DNA of 56,068 bases from Pseudoxanthomonas sangjuensis (GCF_010211755.1 NZ_PDWR01000025.1:1-56068), one strand, 5' to 3'; counted from the first letter of the stretch, positions 1 to 10,706 are shown. Made by a program: numbers and translations. Notes: a model not told the origin generated them from the sequence alone.

Positions 1-2
1 CC

Positions 3-902
3 GCTGCAACGACCGCGGATGCGACGCCGGCAGCCAGCGCGGCCACGGCCGTTGAAACCGCCGCCGCCGAAAACGCCCAGCCGGCCGATGCCGATGCGGC
101 CACCGGCGAAGGCACCGGTCGCCGCCGCCGCGGCCGTCGCGGTGGTCGCCGCCGCCGTCGCAATGGCAGCGAAGCCGCTGTCGGTGCCGATGCGCAGAAC
201 GTCGCGCCGGGCGACGAGACCGACGATGACGAGCCGGTGGTCGGCCTGGGCCTGCAACCGGAATTCGACTTCGACGACGTGCCGAGCCCGGCTGCCGGGA
301 AGCCGCAAACCACGACCGCGGCCGAGCGGGCCGATGCCGCGCCGGCCCCCGAACAGCCTGTCGAAGCCGTCGACCCACCCGCCAAGGCCGTCCCGGTCGA
401 AATCGCACCGGCCGTTGCGGCCGCTTCGTCCGCCGATGCAACGACTGCGCCGCGCGACGAAGCCGCCGCGCCGGCAGTCGCGGCAGCCGAAACCGTCGCC
501 GCCGACCCGGCGCCTTCCTTCGTCGAGCCCGTCGCAACCGATCCGGTTGTCGCGGGCGCCGAAACCGCGCCGTCCGAAGCGGTCCGCGCGCAGGAAACCC
601 CGGTCGCCACCGGCATCGACGATGCCATGCGCGAAATCGCACAGGAGCCGGCGGAAGCGGCGGCCCCCGCCGTGCCGGCAACCCCTGCCCCGCGCCCTGT
701 CGCCACCACCGGCTCGCTGTTCTTCGCCGCCGATGCCGACACGCCGGCCTCGGTGATCCGCCACCTGATCGCCGAGCCGACCGCGCAAAAGCACGAGGCC
801 GACCAGGAAGCCGAGGCGGAAGAGGAAGACGCGGAAACGCTGCTCGCGCGCGACACGCCGCCGGAGGACAACGGCGAAAACGCCGAGCGCAGCGCGACCT
901 GA
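3..902 (+). CDS. rne: Ribonuclease E, C-terminal part (5' end outside window)
   Basis: The reading frame is open from the window edge and ends with TGA at 900-902, giving the last 299 residues of a longer protein. The visible part is low complexity: Ala/Pro/Glu-rich, with an arginine block (RRRRGRRGGRRRRR) near nt 120-165, then an acidic stretch and GLGLQPEFDFDDV. This is the usual look of the disordered RNase E tail, which binds RNA and docks degradosome partners at the inner membrane; the catalytic S1/RNase domain is upstream of the window. Identification rests on tail composition and the Arg-rich block, so an Rne/Rng relative cannot be fully excluded. It converges on the response regulator with a 21-nt gap and no clear terminator. 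Confidence 0.72.
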   Translation, partial: AATTADATPAASAATAVETAAAENAQPADADAATGEGTGRRRRGRRGGRRRRRNGSEAAVGADAQNVAPGDETDDDEPVVGLGLQPEFDFDDVPSPAAGKPQTTTAAERADAAPAPEQPVEAVDPPAKAVPVEIAPAVAAASSADATTAPRDEAAAPAVAAAETVAADPAPSFVEPVATDPVVAGAETAPSEAVRAQETPVATGIDDAMREIAQEPAEAAAPAVPATPAPRPVATTGSLFFAADADTPASVIRHLIAEPTAQKHEADQEAEAEEEDAETLLARDTPPEDNGENAERSAT

Positions 903-923
903 CGCGCCGCTACCGCGCGCCGG

Positions 924-1571
924 TCACACCGAGCGCGCGGTATCGGTCAGCCCGTATTGCCCGGCCAGCCGCGCCAGCGCGATGCCGTCGCTGATGCCGA
1001 GCTTCTCGAACAGCCGCGACTTGTGCGTGTTCACGGTCTTGGCGCTCAGGCTCAGCCGCTTGGCGATTTCTTCCTGGCGCAGGCCCTGCACCAGCAACAT
1101 CGTGACTTCCAGTTCGCGCGGAGACAGCGCGTCGAACGGCGACGCGCCGCCGCCGACGTTCGACAGCGCCAGGTTCTGCGCCACGTTGCTGCCGAGGTAA
1201 CGCTTGCCGCGCGCGACGTCGCGCACCGCGCGCAATAGTTCCGTCGCATCGCCGGCCTTGCCGATGTAGCCGGCCGCGCCCGCCTCGAGCAGCCGCTTCG
1301 GCAACGGCCCGTCCTCGAGCACCGACACGATGATGACTTTCGTGCCGTAGTCGCTGCGCGCGATGCGCTCGGTGATTTCCAGCCCGCTCAGCCCGGGCAG
1401 GTGCAGGTCGCACAGCACGACGTCGGGCTTCAGCCTGCGCACCTGCGGCAGGCCTTCCTCGCCGCTGTCGGCATCGCCCACCACTTCGATATCGGTCTCG
1501 CCGGCCAGGATCATCTTCATGCCGGCGCGCACCAGCGCATGATCGTCGATCAGGAACACGCGAATCGTCAT
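924..1571 (-). CDS. GacA/UvrY-family LuxR-type response regulator
   Basis: A 215-residue two-component response regulator. The N-terminal receiver domain (about 1-120) has the acidic pair D9/D10, phospho-acceptor D55 in VVLCDLHLPG and the conserved lysine K105. The C-terminal LuxR/NarL helix-turn-helix (about 145-205) contains SPRELEVTMLLVQGLRQEEI and KTVNTHKSRLFEKL. Overall resemblance is to GacA/UvrY/SirA, which with a BarA/GacS-type kinase drive small regulatory RNAs of the Csr/Rsm pathway; that role is inferred from family likeness only. The start MTIRVFLIDD is used because the 35 upstream in-frame residues run toward the tRNA and are not receiver-like. No sensor kinase is adjacent. Confidence 0.88.
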   Translation of the reverse strand: MTIRVFLIDDHALVRAGMKMILAGETDIEVVGDADSGEEGLPQVRRLKPDVVLCDLHLPGLSGLEITERIARSDYGTKVIIVSVLEDGPLPKRLLEAGAAGYIGKAGDATELLRAVRDVARGKRYLGSNVAQNLALSNVGGGASPFDALSPRELEVTMLLVQGLRQEEIAKRLSLSAKTVNTHKSRLFEKLGISDGIALARLAGQYGLTDTARSV

Positions 1572-1648
1572 CCTCGTCCCCCTCAAGGATATGGTGCGGC
1601 CGAGACTATCCGTCGCGGCGACGCGCCTGCAAGCGGGGTGAACGATAT

Positions 1649-1738
1649 TGGCGGAGAGAGTGGGATTCGAACCCACGGTGGTATCGCTACCACGCCGGTT
1701 TTCAAGACCGGTGCCTTAAACCGCTCGGCCATCTCTCC
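1649..1738 (-). tRNA. tRNA-Ser (anticodon UGA)
   Basis: The minus strand reads GGAGAGAUGGCCGAGCGGUU, then the anticodon stem CCGGU-CUUGAAA-ACCGG with anticodon UGA (complement at 1702-1704), a long variable arm characteristic of serine tRNA, the T arm GGGUUCGAAUCCC, and an acceptor 3' strand closing with an encoded CCA (complement TGG at 1649-1651). The length is 90 nt including CCA. It lies between the response regulator and the LysR gene, both on the same strand. Confidence 0.97.
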
Positions 1739-1829
1739 GTTCGTCCATGCTGCCACACGAGCGACGCCGGCACACCGTCGTCGGGTTCGCCTTGTCGCAC
1801 GACGCATTTTCGCACGATGGCGTACGGCG

Positions 1830-2807
1830 TCACGATGCCTGCTTCGCCCGCGCCAGCGCCTTGTCCGCTTCCTCGCTGCACTTGCCGCCGCAATCCAGCC
1901 GCGAGGTTTCGATTTGCTGCGGCAGGTGTTCGGCGAGGAAATCGATGAACACCCGCACCGCCGGCAACAGGCCGCGGCGCGAAGCGAACACCGCGTGGCA
2001 AATGCCCTGCGGCAGCGACCACTGCGGCAACACCACTTCCAGCTCGCCCCTGCGCACCGCTTCGGCGCAGACCGTCTCCGGCAGCAGGGTGATGCCGTAG
2101 CCGTCCTTGGCCAGCGCCTGCAGCAGCGGGAAATCGAAGCCCATCAGCCGCGGTTGCAGTTCGATGCGCCGCACTTCGCCGTCGGGACCGTGCAGTTCCC
2201 AGCGCTGTCGCGCTTCGTCCTCGCTGATGCTCAGGGTGACGTGGTTGGCCAGGTCCTCCGGCGCCTGCGGGCGGCCGGCGCGCTTCAGGTACTTCGGGCT
2301 GGCGACCAGCAGCTCCTGGATCTGGCCGAAGCTGCGCATTACCAGGCTGCCGTCGTCGTCGAGCTTGGCGCGCACGCGCAGGGCGACGTCGTAGCCCTCG
2401 TTGATGATGTCGACGCGGCGGTTGTTGACGTGCAACTGCAGCCGCACCTTCGGGTACTTGTCGAGGAACATCGGCAGGATCTTCGGCAGCTGCATCTGCG
2501 CCACCGCCACCGGCACGCTGACCCGGACCACGCCGCGCGGCTCGGCGCTGAGCCGGTCGACCACTTCGCGCGCCGCCTGCGCCTCGGCCAGCATGGTCTG
2601 GGCGTGGCGGTGCACGCTCATGCCGACATCGGTCACGGCGAAGCGGCGCGTGGAACGCTGCAGCAGGCGCACGCCCAGGTCGCTCTCGAGCTGGCTGATG
2701 CGCCGGCTGAGGCGCGACTTCGGGATGCCCAGCGCGCGTTCGGCCGCGGCGAAGCCGCCGTGGTCGACGACCATGGCGAAGTAATAGAGGTCGTTGAGGT
2801 CCTGCAT
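1830..2807 (-). CDS. LysR-family transcriptional regulator
   Basis: A 325-residue LysR-type regulator. The N-terminal winged helix-turn-helix (residues 1-62) contains FAAAERALGIPKSRLSRRIS and LGVRLLQRSTRRFAVTD. The rest is the periplasmic-binding-protein-like effector domain (about 90-300). The start MQDLNDLYYF is the normal position for this subfamily. It is divergent from the azoreductase gene with 115 bp between the two starts, and that gap holds two inverted repeats, so by the usual LysR arrangement it probably controls the azoreductase and itself in response to an unknown quinone, azo or electrophile signal. The specific ligand is not visible from sequence. Confidence 0.9.
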   Translation of the reverse strand: MQDLNDLYYFAMVVDHGGFAAAERALGIPKSRLSRRISQLESDLGVRLLQRSTRRFAVTDVGMSVHRHAQTMLAEAQAAREVVDRLSAEPRGVVRVSVPVAVAQMQLPKILPMFLDKYPKVRLQLHVNNRRVDIINEGYDVALRVRAKLDDDGSLVMRSFGQIQELLVASPKYLKRAGRPQAPEDLANHVTLSISEDEARQRWELHGPDGEVRRIELQPRLMGFDFPLLQALAKDGYGITLLPETVCAEAVRRGELEVVLPQWSLPQGICHAVFASRRGLLPAVRVFIDFLAEHLPQQIETSRLDCGGKCSEEADKALARAKQAS

Positions 2808-2822
2808 GGCTTTTGTCCCGTA

Positions 2823-2886
2823 GACAGAACGATCAGTAATAAATAACCATATTTATTCCGAAATTACAAGCAAATATTGTTCTGTC
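2823..2886. promoter_or_regulatory. Divergent control region with candidate LysR operators
   Basis: Between the LysR and azoreductase starts there is a perfect 8-bp inverted repeat, GACAGAAC (2823-2830) and GTTCTGTC (2879-2886). Inside it sits a second perfect repeat, AATAAAT-N6-ATTTATT (2838-2857). The region is very AT-rich for this genome. Nested dyads between a LysR gene and a divergent target are typical of recognition and activation sites; actual binding is inferred. Confidence 0.55.
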
Positions 2887-2922
2887 CATCGCAGTAATGC
2901 GCCATTTTTGCAGGGCAAGACA

Positions 2923-3510
2923 ATGAAACTGTTGCATATCGACTCCAGCATTCTCGGCGACGGCTCGGTCAGCCGCCAACTGTCGGCCGCCGTGGTGGCC
3001 AACTGGCGCGCCGCCCGGCCGCAGGTCGAGGTCGAATACCGCGACCTCGCCGTCGAACCGCTGCCGCACCTGAGCGGCGCTTCGCTGGCCAAGGCCGATC
3101 CGGCCGAGGTCGAAACCGCCGAGCGTACTTTGCAGCAGTTCCTCGACGCCGACGTCGTCGTGATCGGCGCGCCGATGTACAACTTCGGCATTCCCTCGAC
3201 ACTGAAGGCCTGGATCGACCGCATCGCCGTGGCCGGCCGCACCTTCCGCTACACCGAGAACGGCCCCGAGGGCCTGGCCGGCGGCAAGAAGGTCGTGGTC
3301 GCCAGCGCCTACGGCGGCCTCCATGCCGGCACCGCCAGCGACTTCGTCGAGCCGTACCTGCGTCAGGTGTTCGGTTTCCTCGGTGTCACCGACGTGGAAT
3401 TCGTCGGCGCCGAAGGCATCGCCTACTCGCCGCGGCACCGCGAGCAGGCCATCGCCGGTGCGCTGGCGAAGATCGCCGGGGCAGACGCCGGGCTGGCCAA
3501 GGCCGCCTGA
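2923..3510 (+). CDS. azoR: FMN-dependent NADH-azoreductase / NADH:quinone reductase
   Basis: A 195-residue flavodoxin-fold oxidoreductase; E. coli AzoR is about 200. The N-terminal FMN-phosphate loop appears as [18 protein letters not shown] (residues 3-20), the AzoR hallmark [18 protein letters not shown] at 84-101, and SAYGG at 128-132. The family reduces quinones and azo compounds by two-electron transfer from NAD(P)H in the cytoplasm and protects against thiol or quinone stress. An in-frame TTG lies 15 nt upstream, but the ATG at 2923 follows an AGGGCAAGA ribosome site and begins at the family's normal N-terminus. It is probably controlled by the divergent LysR gene and ends before a strong terminator. 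Confidence 0.92.
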   Translation: MKLLHIDSSILGDGSVSRQLSAAVVANWRAARPQVEVEYRDLAVEPLPHLSGASLAKADPAEVETAERTLQQFLDADVVVIGAPMYNFGIPSTLKAWIDRIAVAGRTFRYTENGPEGLAGGKKVVVASAYGGLHAGTASDFVEPYLRQVFGFLGVTDVEFVGAEGIAYSPRHREQAIAGALAKIAGADAGLAKAA

Positions 3511-3560
3511 GCAGCGCGGTCCGGCGCTCTCCCCTCTCTCTCCCCGCGCCGGAAACGCGA

Positions 3561-3595
3561 CGGGCCCGCTCCACGAGCGGGCCCGATTCTTTTTG
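3561..3595 (+). terminator. Rho-independent terminator after azoR
   Basis: A 10-bp perfect stem, CGGGCCCGCT (3561-3570) and AGCGGGCCCG (3576-3585), with a 5-nt loop is followed by ATTCTTTTTG, a U-rich tract on the plus strand. It lies about 50 nt after the azoR stop and in front of the convergent serS gene. Confidence 0.85.
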
Positions 3596-3629
3596 CGTCT
3601 TGCACCGCCCGGCGACGGGGCGCCGGGAA

Positions 3630-5692
<2,063 letters not shown>

Positions 5693-5695
5693 GGC

Positions 5696-7006
5696 TCAGC
5701 CGGCCCGCAGCGAGAACCCGGCGCGGCGCGCCAATCCGTCGAAATCCGGGAACGATGTCGCCACGTTCGCCACGTCGCCGATTTCGACTTCGCCTTCAGC
5801 CACCTGCGCGGCGACCGCGAACGACATCGCGATGCGGTGGTCGCCGTGGCTGTCGACGCGGCCGCCCCGCAACGTGCCCGGGAAAATCGTCGCGCCGTCC
5901 GGCGTTTCGTCGACGCGCAGGCCGAGCGCGCGCAGGCCGGTAGCCATCGTCGCCAGGCGGTCGGATTCCTTGACCCGCAACTCGGCCGCGCCGCGGACGA
6001 CGGGCGGCCCTTCCGCGCATGCTGCGGCGACGAACAAGGCCGGGAACTCGTCGATCATGTCCGGTACCAGTTCCACCGGCACCTCGATGCCGCGCAACGG
6101 TGCGTGGCGCACCACCAGGTCGGCGACCGGCTCGCCGCCATGCGAACTGGCGTTCTCTTCGCGGATGTCCGCCCCCATCAGCCGCAATGCGGCGAGGAGC
6201 CCGGTGCGGCGCGGGTTCAGGCCGACCGCGCGCAGGCGCAGCTCGCTGCCCGGAACGATGCGCGCGGCGACCAGGAAGAACGCCGCCGACGAGAAGTCCG
6301 CCGGCACCGCGATGTCGGTCGCGCGCAGGCGCTGGCCGCCGCGCAGCTTCGCATAGCCGGGCGAGAACTCGATGTCGACGCCGAATGCCGACAGCATGCG
6401 TTCGGTGTAGTCGCGGGTCGGGTGCGGTTCGCGCACCGAGGTCGCGCCGTCGGCGTACAGGCCAGCCAGCAAGACCGCGGACTTGACCTGCGCACTGGCG
6501 ACCGGCGAGACGAAGTCGATGCCGTGCAGCCTGCGGCCGCCGTGGATGCGCAGCGGCGGCAGGCCGCCCTCTTCGGTATCGATCTTCGCGCCCATTTCGG
6601 CGAGCGGTGCCGAGACGCGGCGCATCGGCCGCTTCGACAGCGATTCGTCGCCGACCAGCACGCTGTCGAACTTCTGCGCGGCGAGCAGGCCGGCGAGCAG
6701 GCGCATGCCGGTGCCGGCGTTGCCGCAGTCGAGCGGGCCCGAAGGCGCCTGCAGGCCGTCGACGCCGACTCCGTGCACGATGCGCCGCGACGGTGACGGG
6801 GTCCCGATCTTCACGCCGAGTTGCGCGAACACCTTGGCGGTGGCACGGGTGTCCTCGCCTTCGAGGAAACCGTCGATCTCCGAGACGCCGTCGGCCAGCG
6901 CGGCGAACATCACCGCGCGATGCGAGACGGACTTGTCGCCGGGAATGCCGAGTTCGCCGCGCAACGGCGCGCCGCGCGCCGCGATCCAGTTCTGCTTGCC
7001 GCTCAT
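5696..7006 (-). CDS. aroA: 3-phosphoshikimate 1-carboxyvinyltransferase (EPSP synthase)
   Basis: A 436-residue enzyme of the shikimate pathway that joins phosphoenolpyruvate to shikimate-3-phosphate. Visible motifs are the N-terminal PGDKSVSHRAVMFAAL (22-37), the PEP-site loop CGNAGTGMR (94-102), and the C-terminal LRVKESDRL and HGDHRIAMSFAVAA motifs. The two-domain inverted alpha/beta architecture is full length. It lies four bases downstream of pheA and is the last gene of serC-pheA-aroA, an amino-acid block. It supplies chorismate, which pheA then uses. Confidence 0.96.
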   Translation of the reverse strand: MSGKQNWIAARGAPLRGELGIPGDKSVSHRAVMFAALADGVSEIDGFLEGEDTRATAKVFAQLGVKIGTPSPSRRIVHGVGVDGLQAPSGPLDCGNAGTGMRLLAGLLAAQKFDSVLVGDESLSKRPMRRVSAPLAEMGAKIDTEEGGLPPLRIHGGRRLHGIDFVSPVASAQVKSAVLLAGLYADGATSVREPHPTRDYTERMLSAFGVDIEFSPGYAKLRGGQRLRATDIAVPADFSSAAFFLVAARIVPGSELRLRAVGLNPRRTGLLAALRLMGADIREENASSHGGEPVADLVVRHAPLRGIEVPVELVPDMIDEFPALFVAAACAEGPPVVRGAAELRVKESDRLATMATGLRALGLRVDETPDGATIFPGTLRGGRVDSHGDHRIAMSFAVAAQVAEGEVEIGDVANVATSFPDFDGLARRAGFSLRAG

Positions 7007-7010
7007 TTCG

Positions 7011-8141
7011 TCAGGGCACCGCCACCGGGTACGACCCCAGCACCTTGACCTGCGCCGCGTGGTCCTTCAGTTCCGCCATCGCCTGCTTCATCGCCGGATC
7101 GTCGACGTGCCCGGCCAGGTCGATGAAGAACGCGTATTCCCACTTGGCGTGGTGCGACGGGCGCGACTCGATCCGGTTCATGCTGATGCCGTGCCGCGCG
7201 AACGGGCTGAGCACGTCGAACAGCGCGCCGGGCTTGTCGTGGATCGACACCAGCACCGAAGTGCGGTCGTGGCCCGACGGCGGGAAGATCTGCCGCCCGA
7301 TCACCAGGAAGCGCGTGGTGTTGTCCTTGTCGTCCTGGATCGACGACATCACCACCTTCTTCAGCCCGTACACGTGGCCCGCGCTCTCGCCGGCGATGCA
7401 GGCCGCGTCGTCGGCGTTGCGCGCGCGGCGCGCGCCCTCGGCGTTGCTCGACACCGGGATCTTCTCGACCTTCGGCAGGTTGGCGCGCAGCCAGCCCGCG
7501 GTCTGCGCGAACGACTGCGGGTGCGCGTAGATGCGCTCGATGTCCTCGATGTGGCCGCTGCGCGACAGCAGGAACTGGTGCACGCGCAGCTCGACTTCGC
7601 CGCAGATCTTCAGGTTCGAGGTCAGGAACATGTCCAGGGTGATCTGGATCGTGCCCTGCCCCGAGTTCTCCACCGGCACCACGCCGAAGTCGGCATCGCC
7701 GCTTTCGACTTCCTGGAAGACCTCCTCGATGCTGGCCAGCGGCAGGCCGTGCGCGGAACGACCGAAGTGCTTCAGCACCGCCTGTTGCGAGAACGTGCCC
7801 TCGGGGCCGAGGTAGCCGATCTTCAGCGGCTCCTGCTGGGCCAGGCACGCGGACATGATCTCGCGGAACACGTGCACCAGCAGCTCGTCGCTGAGCGGGC
7901 CCTCGTTGCGGTCGACGACCATGCGCAGCACCTGCGCCTCGCGTTCGGGCCGGTAGTAGTCGACCGCCGCGGCCAGCTTGCCCTTGGCGCGGCCGACCTG
8001 ATGGGCGAAGCGCGCGCGCTCGGCGATCAGCGCCTGGATCTGCCGGTCGATGCCGTCGATCTTGGCGCGCACGTCGGCGAGGTCGGGCTTCGCCTCGGCC
8101 GGCGCGGTCTTCTTCGGGGTTTTCTTCGGCTTCGACGCCAT
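7011..8141 (-). CDS. pheA: Bifunctional chorismate mutase / prephenate dehydratase
   Basis: A 376-residue fused P-protein. A Lys/Pro-rich leader (1-18) precedes an AroQ-type chorismate mutase domain (about 20-105: DIRQIQALIAERARFAHQVG-like helix, here IDRQIQALIAERARFAHQVG). The prephenate dehydratase domain (about 110-290) starts KIGYLGPEGTFSQQAVLKHF and contains the TTRFLVIG catalytic motif. A C-terminal ACT domain (about 298-376) carries MNRIESRPSHHAKWEY, the phenylalanine feedback site. It makes phenylpyruvate from chorismate. It is 36 nt downstream of serC and almost abuts aroA, so the three genes are probably co-transcribed. Confidence 0.96.
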   Translation of the reverse strand: MASKPKKTPKKTAPAEAKPDLADVRAKIDGIDRQIQALIAERARFAHQVGRAKGKLAAAVDYYRPEREAQVLRMVVDRNEGPLSDELLVHVFREIMSACLAQQEPLKIGYLGPEGTFSQQAVLKHFGRSAHGLPLASIEEVFQEVESGDADFGVVPVENSGQGTIQITLDMFLTSNLKICGEVELRVHQFLLSRSGHIEDIERIYAHPQSFAQTAGWLRANLPKVEKIPVSSNAEGARRARNADDAACIAGESAGHVYGLKKVVMSSIQDDKDNTTRFLVIGRQIFPPSGHDRTSVLVSIHDKPGALFDVLSPFARHGISMNRIESRPSHHAKWEYAFFIDLAGHVDDPAMKQAMAELKDHAAQVKVLGSYPVAVP

Positions 8142-8177
8142 TGCCTTGCGGGTTCCTTTCTTTGTTGCTTCGCCTGC

Positions 8178-9266
8178 CTAGCCGTTGAGCCGCTGGAAAT
8201 CGCGCATGAACGCCGCCAGCGCCTGCGCGCCGGCCACCGGCATGGCGTTGTACAGCGAAGCGCGGATGCCGCCGACCGCCTTGTGGCCCTTCAGCGCCAG
8301 CAGGCCCGCGGCCTTCGACTCGGCCACGAAGCGCGCGGTCAGCGTCTCGTCCGGCAGGAAGAACGGTATGTTCATGCGCGAACGGAAATCCGGCAACACA
8401 TGGTTGCGGTAGAAACCACCGGAGCCGTCGATCGCCTCGTAGACGATGCGCGACTTCTCGGCGTTGCGCTTGGCGAATTCGGCGACGCCGCCTTCGGCCA
8501 GCATCCACCGGAACACCAGCCCGGCCAGGTACCAGTTCCAGGTCGGCGGCGTGTTGAGCATCGAATCGCGCGCGGCGTGGGAACGGTAATCGAAGATGTC
8601 GGCGCGCGGCAGGCCTTCGCGCCCGAGCAGGTCGCGGCGCACGATCACCACCGCCACGCCGACCGGGCCCAGGTTCTTCTGCGCGCCGGCATAGATCGCG
8701 CCGTACTTCGATACGTCGATCGGTTCCGAGGCGATGCTCGAGCTGAAATCGGCGAACAGCGGCGCGTCGCCGACGTCGGGCGCGCCATTGCGGTACTCGA
8801 CGCCGTGGATGGTCTCGTTCGCGGTGATGTGCACGTAGTCGGCGCCCGGCGTCAGCTTCCACGTGTCGCGCGGCGGGATGTCGACGAAGCCGCCCGCTTC
8901 CGAGGAAGCGGCGATGTTGACCTTCACGTACGGCCGCACCTGCTTGATCGCGGTCTTGCTCCAGTGCCCGGTCACGACGTAATCGACGGTGCCGCCCGGC
9001 GAGGCGAAGTTCAGCGCCAGCAGCGCCTGCTGGGTGGTCGCGCCGCCGGACAGGAACAGCACCGCGTAGTCGTCGGGGACGGAAAGCAGCTGGCGCAGGT
9101 CGGCTTCGGCGCGCGCGGCGACCTCGATGAAATCCGCGCTGCGGTGGCTGATCTCGACGATCGAGGCGCCGATGCCGTTCCAGTCGAGCAGTTCGGCCTG
9201 GGCCTGGCGCAGGACCGGTTCCGGCAACGTGGCGGGGCCGGCGCTGAAGTTGAAGACGCGGGTCAT
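8178..9266 (-). CDS. serC: Phosphoserine aminotransferase
   Basis: A 362-residue class V PLP aminotransferase that converts 3-phosphohydroxypyruvate to phosphoserine in serine biosynthesis and also serves pyridoxal phosphate synthesis. It begins [18 protein letters not shown], the diagnostic SerC N-terminus. The PLP lysine is K197 in [13 protein letters not shown], and SGGATTQQ (73-80) is the phosphate loop. Arg/His substrate residues near NWHRSADF-type motif appear as HRSADF (41-46). The upstream open frame is not used because the conserved start is at 9266. It heads the serC-pheA-aroA block; the FHA gene ends 59 nt upstream on the same strand. Confidence 0.97.
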   Translation of the reverse strand: MTRVFNFSAGPATLPEPVLRQAQAELLDWNGIGASIVEISHRSADFIEVAARAEADLRQLLSVPDDYAVLFLSGGATTQQALLALNFASPGGTVDYVVTGHWSKTAIKQVRPYVKVNIAASSEAGGFVDIPPRDTWKLTPGADYVHITANETIHGVEYRNGAPDVGDAPLFADFSSSIASEPIDVSKYGAIYAGAQKNLGPVGVAVVIVRRDLLGREGLPRADIFDYRSHAARDSMLNTPPTWNWYLAGLVFRWMLAEGGVAEFAKRNAEKSRIVYEAIDGSGGFYRNHVLPDFRSRMNIPFFLPDETLTARFVAESKAAGLLALKGHKAVGGIRASLYNAMPVAGAQALAAFMRDFQRLNG

Positions 9267-9325
9267 GGGGCACCTGGGGAAAAGGACGCCCAGTATGCCG
9301 CAGTGCGCAACGCCGCCGACAGGCC

Positions 9326-10120
9326 CTAGCCCACCCCGAACAGCAGCAGTGCGTTCAACGCCGCGCCCAGCAGCAGCGCGGCCAGCAACAGCCACGGCCA
9401 GCGCTTCGCCGCCTGCAGCGGCGGCGGCGGACGCACCGCTTCGTCATCCTCGTCCTCCGCGGCCTCGTCGCCCGCCGGCTGCTGCGCCTGCCACGGCACC
9501 TCGACCACGAAACGCCATTGCGGGCCGAACGCCACCTGGTCGCCGGCCGACAGCAGGGCTTCGCGCACCGCGACGCCGTTGACCAGGATGCCCTCCGCGG
9601 AGCCCAGGTCGGCCAGCACCACCCGGTCGCCCTGGCGCCACAGCCGCGCGGCGATGCCGGGCGAATCGATGCGGATGTCCGCGCCGGGCGCATCGCCCAC
9701 TTCGCAGGCGCGCGCAAGCGGGAAGCTGCGGCCATGCCAGGCGCCGCCGATGCCGCGCAGCACGATGCGCGGATCGTCCTCGTCCGGCGGCGTGGCCGGG
9801 CCCTGCAGCGCCGCCGGTGCGGGCCGCGCCGCCACGCCCCGGATCAGCAGTTCCACGCCATCGGCATAGACCGCATCGCCGGCGCGCAACAGGGCCATGC
9901 GCAATACCGGCCGACCGTTGACGTGGATGCCGTGCACTCCGCCGGCGACCTGCAGCCACAGGCCGCGGTCGTCGACGCAGAACTGCGCCAGCAGCGCACC
10001 CTGCACGGCGCCGCCGATCTCCAGCGTTCCGCCGGGACCGCGCACCAGCCGGTGCACGCCGGCATCGAGAGGCCAATCCGCCTGCTGGCGGTGCCTGAAA
10101 TGAATTCTCAGATTCTCCAC
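9326..10120 (-). CDS. Membrane-anchored FHA-domain protein
   Basis: A 264-residue protein with a GTG start. Residues 118-207 form a forkhead-associated fold ([22 protein letters not shown], then [15 protein letters not shown] and [15 protein letters not shown]). Residues 1-95 resemble a second, more degenerate copy ([30 protein letters not shown]). A linker rich in Glu/Asp and Pro (213-236) leads to one C-terminal membrane helix (241-262), so the FHA part should face the cytoplasm. FHA domains bind phosphothreonine, but the usual GR..S..H residues are poorly kept here, so phosphopeptide binding is uncertain. No kinase or type VI genes are nearby. It is divergent from the PHA-system gene. Confidence 0.75.
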   Translation of the reverse strand: MENLRIHFRHRQQADWPLDAGVHRLVRGPGGTLEIGGAVQGALLAQFCVDDRGLWLQVAGGVHGIHVNGRPVLRMALLRAGDAVYADGVELLIRGVAARPAPAALQGPATPPDEDDPRIVLRGIGGAWHGRSFPLARACEVGDAPGADIRIDSPGIAARLWRQGDRVVLADLGSAEGILVNGVAVREALLSAGDQVAFGPQWRFVVEVPWQAQQPAGDEAAEDEDDEAVRPPPPLQAAKRWPWLLLAALLLGAALNALLLFGVG

Positions 10121-10202
10121 GCCGCGGGAGACTAGCAGGTTGTCGCCCGACGATCACTCGCCACGCAATACAATGCGCATCCGCTCCATCCCGCACACAC
10201 CC

Positions 10203-10478
10203 ATGTCCAGCATCGACATCCTCCACCGGCACACGAAGGATCTGCAGCAGGCGCGCGAAGCGGTCGAGGACGTGGCGCGCAAGCTGGCCGAACGCTTCGA
10301 CTTCGCGTACCGCTGGGACGGCGACACGCTCAACTTCTCGCGCGCCGGCGTCGACGGCAGGATCCGGCTCGCGCCCGAGCAACTGCATGTCAGCGCCGAG
10401 CTCGGTTTCATGCTGTCGATGCTGCAAGGGCCGATCGAGAACGAGATCCGCCGCGTCCTCGCGGAAAAATTCCGCTGA
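10203..10478 (+). CDS. Polyhydroxyalkanoic acid system family protein
   Basis: A 91-residue protein beginning MSSIDILHRHTKDLQQAREA and containing FDFAYRWDGDTLNFSRAGVDG and LRLAPE/ELGFMLSMLQGPIENEIRR-type strands. This matches the small single-domain family named after PHA granule regions (PHA_gran_rgn), an SRPBCC-like fold. The biochemical role is unknown, and no PHA synthase is nearby, so the family name should not be taken as function. The ATG at 10203 is chosen over one 63 nt upstream because the conserved N-terminus (SIDI-RHTK) begins here. It is divergent from the FHA gene. Confidence 0.72.
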   Translation: MSSIDILHRHTKDLQQAREAVEDVARKLAERFDFAYRWDGDTLNFSRAGVDGRIRLAPEQLHVSAELGFMLSMLQGPIENEIRRVLAEKFR

Positions 10479-10599
10479 GCGGGCGCCCGGAATGGACCAG
10501 TTCCGAACCAATTCCCGGCAAAAATGCGCAAACATTCGTTGACCGGGACGGCGCTTGCGCGCACTGGCGGAACATAGCGTAAACAACCGCGAATGACTG

Positions 10600-10628
10600 T
10601 TGCAAAGCAACATGGAAGCGCGTAATTT
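10600..10628 (+). promoter_or_regulatory. Candidate sigma-70 promoter of a short RNA
   Basis: TTGCAA at 10600-10605 and TAATTT at 10623-10628 are separated by exactly 17 nt, in a locally AT-rich patch with no open reading frame. The predicted start site, about 10635, coincides with the beginning of a long hairpin that ends in a U tract. The next coding start is 160 nt further on, beyond that terminator. Confidence 0.45.
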
Positions 10629-10634
10629 TCTTCG

Positions 10635-10706
10635 CGAGGCCCGCCAGTCCTCCGAAGCACGTATGCTCCCCTCCCCTTACGACTTCGGACTGGCGGGCCT
10701 TTTTCG
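10635..10706 (+). ncRNA. Candidate small hairpin RNA or terminator-ended leader
   Basis: From about 10637 the strand reads AGGCCCGCCAGTCC, then TCCGAAG, a 25-nt loop, and returns with CTTCGGACTGGCGGGCCT (10683-10700) followed by TTTTTCG. The stem is about 18 bp with a 2-nt bulge and ends in a classical U run, preceded by a promoter-like pair at 10600-10628. Either this is a roughly 70-nt RNA, mostly one hairpin, or it is simply the terminator of upstream transcription; the PHA-system gene ends 157 nt before. I do not recognise a known RNA family. The terminator itself is secure; the RNA is a hypothesis. Confidence 0.4.

Noticed and set aside
912-941. 9-bp inverted repeat ACCGCGCGC/GCGCGCGGT at the convergent rne/response-regulator ends
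   Set aside because: It has no U tract on either strand and overlaps the regulator's last codons, so I do not call it a terminator.
6483-9329. A 948-codon plus-strand open frame opposite aroA, pheA and serC
   Set aside because: It is His/Arg/Gln-rich with no recognisable domain, and it lies wholly antisense to three certain genes.
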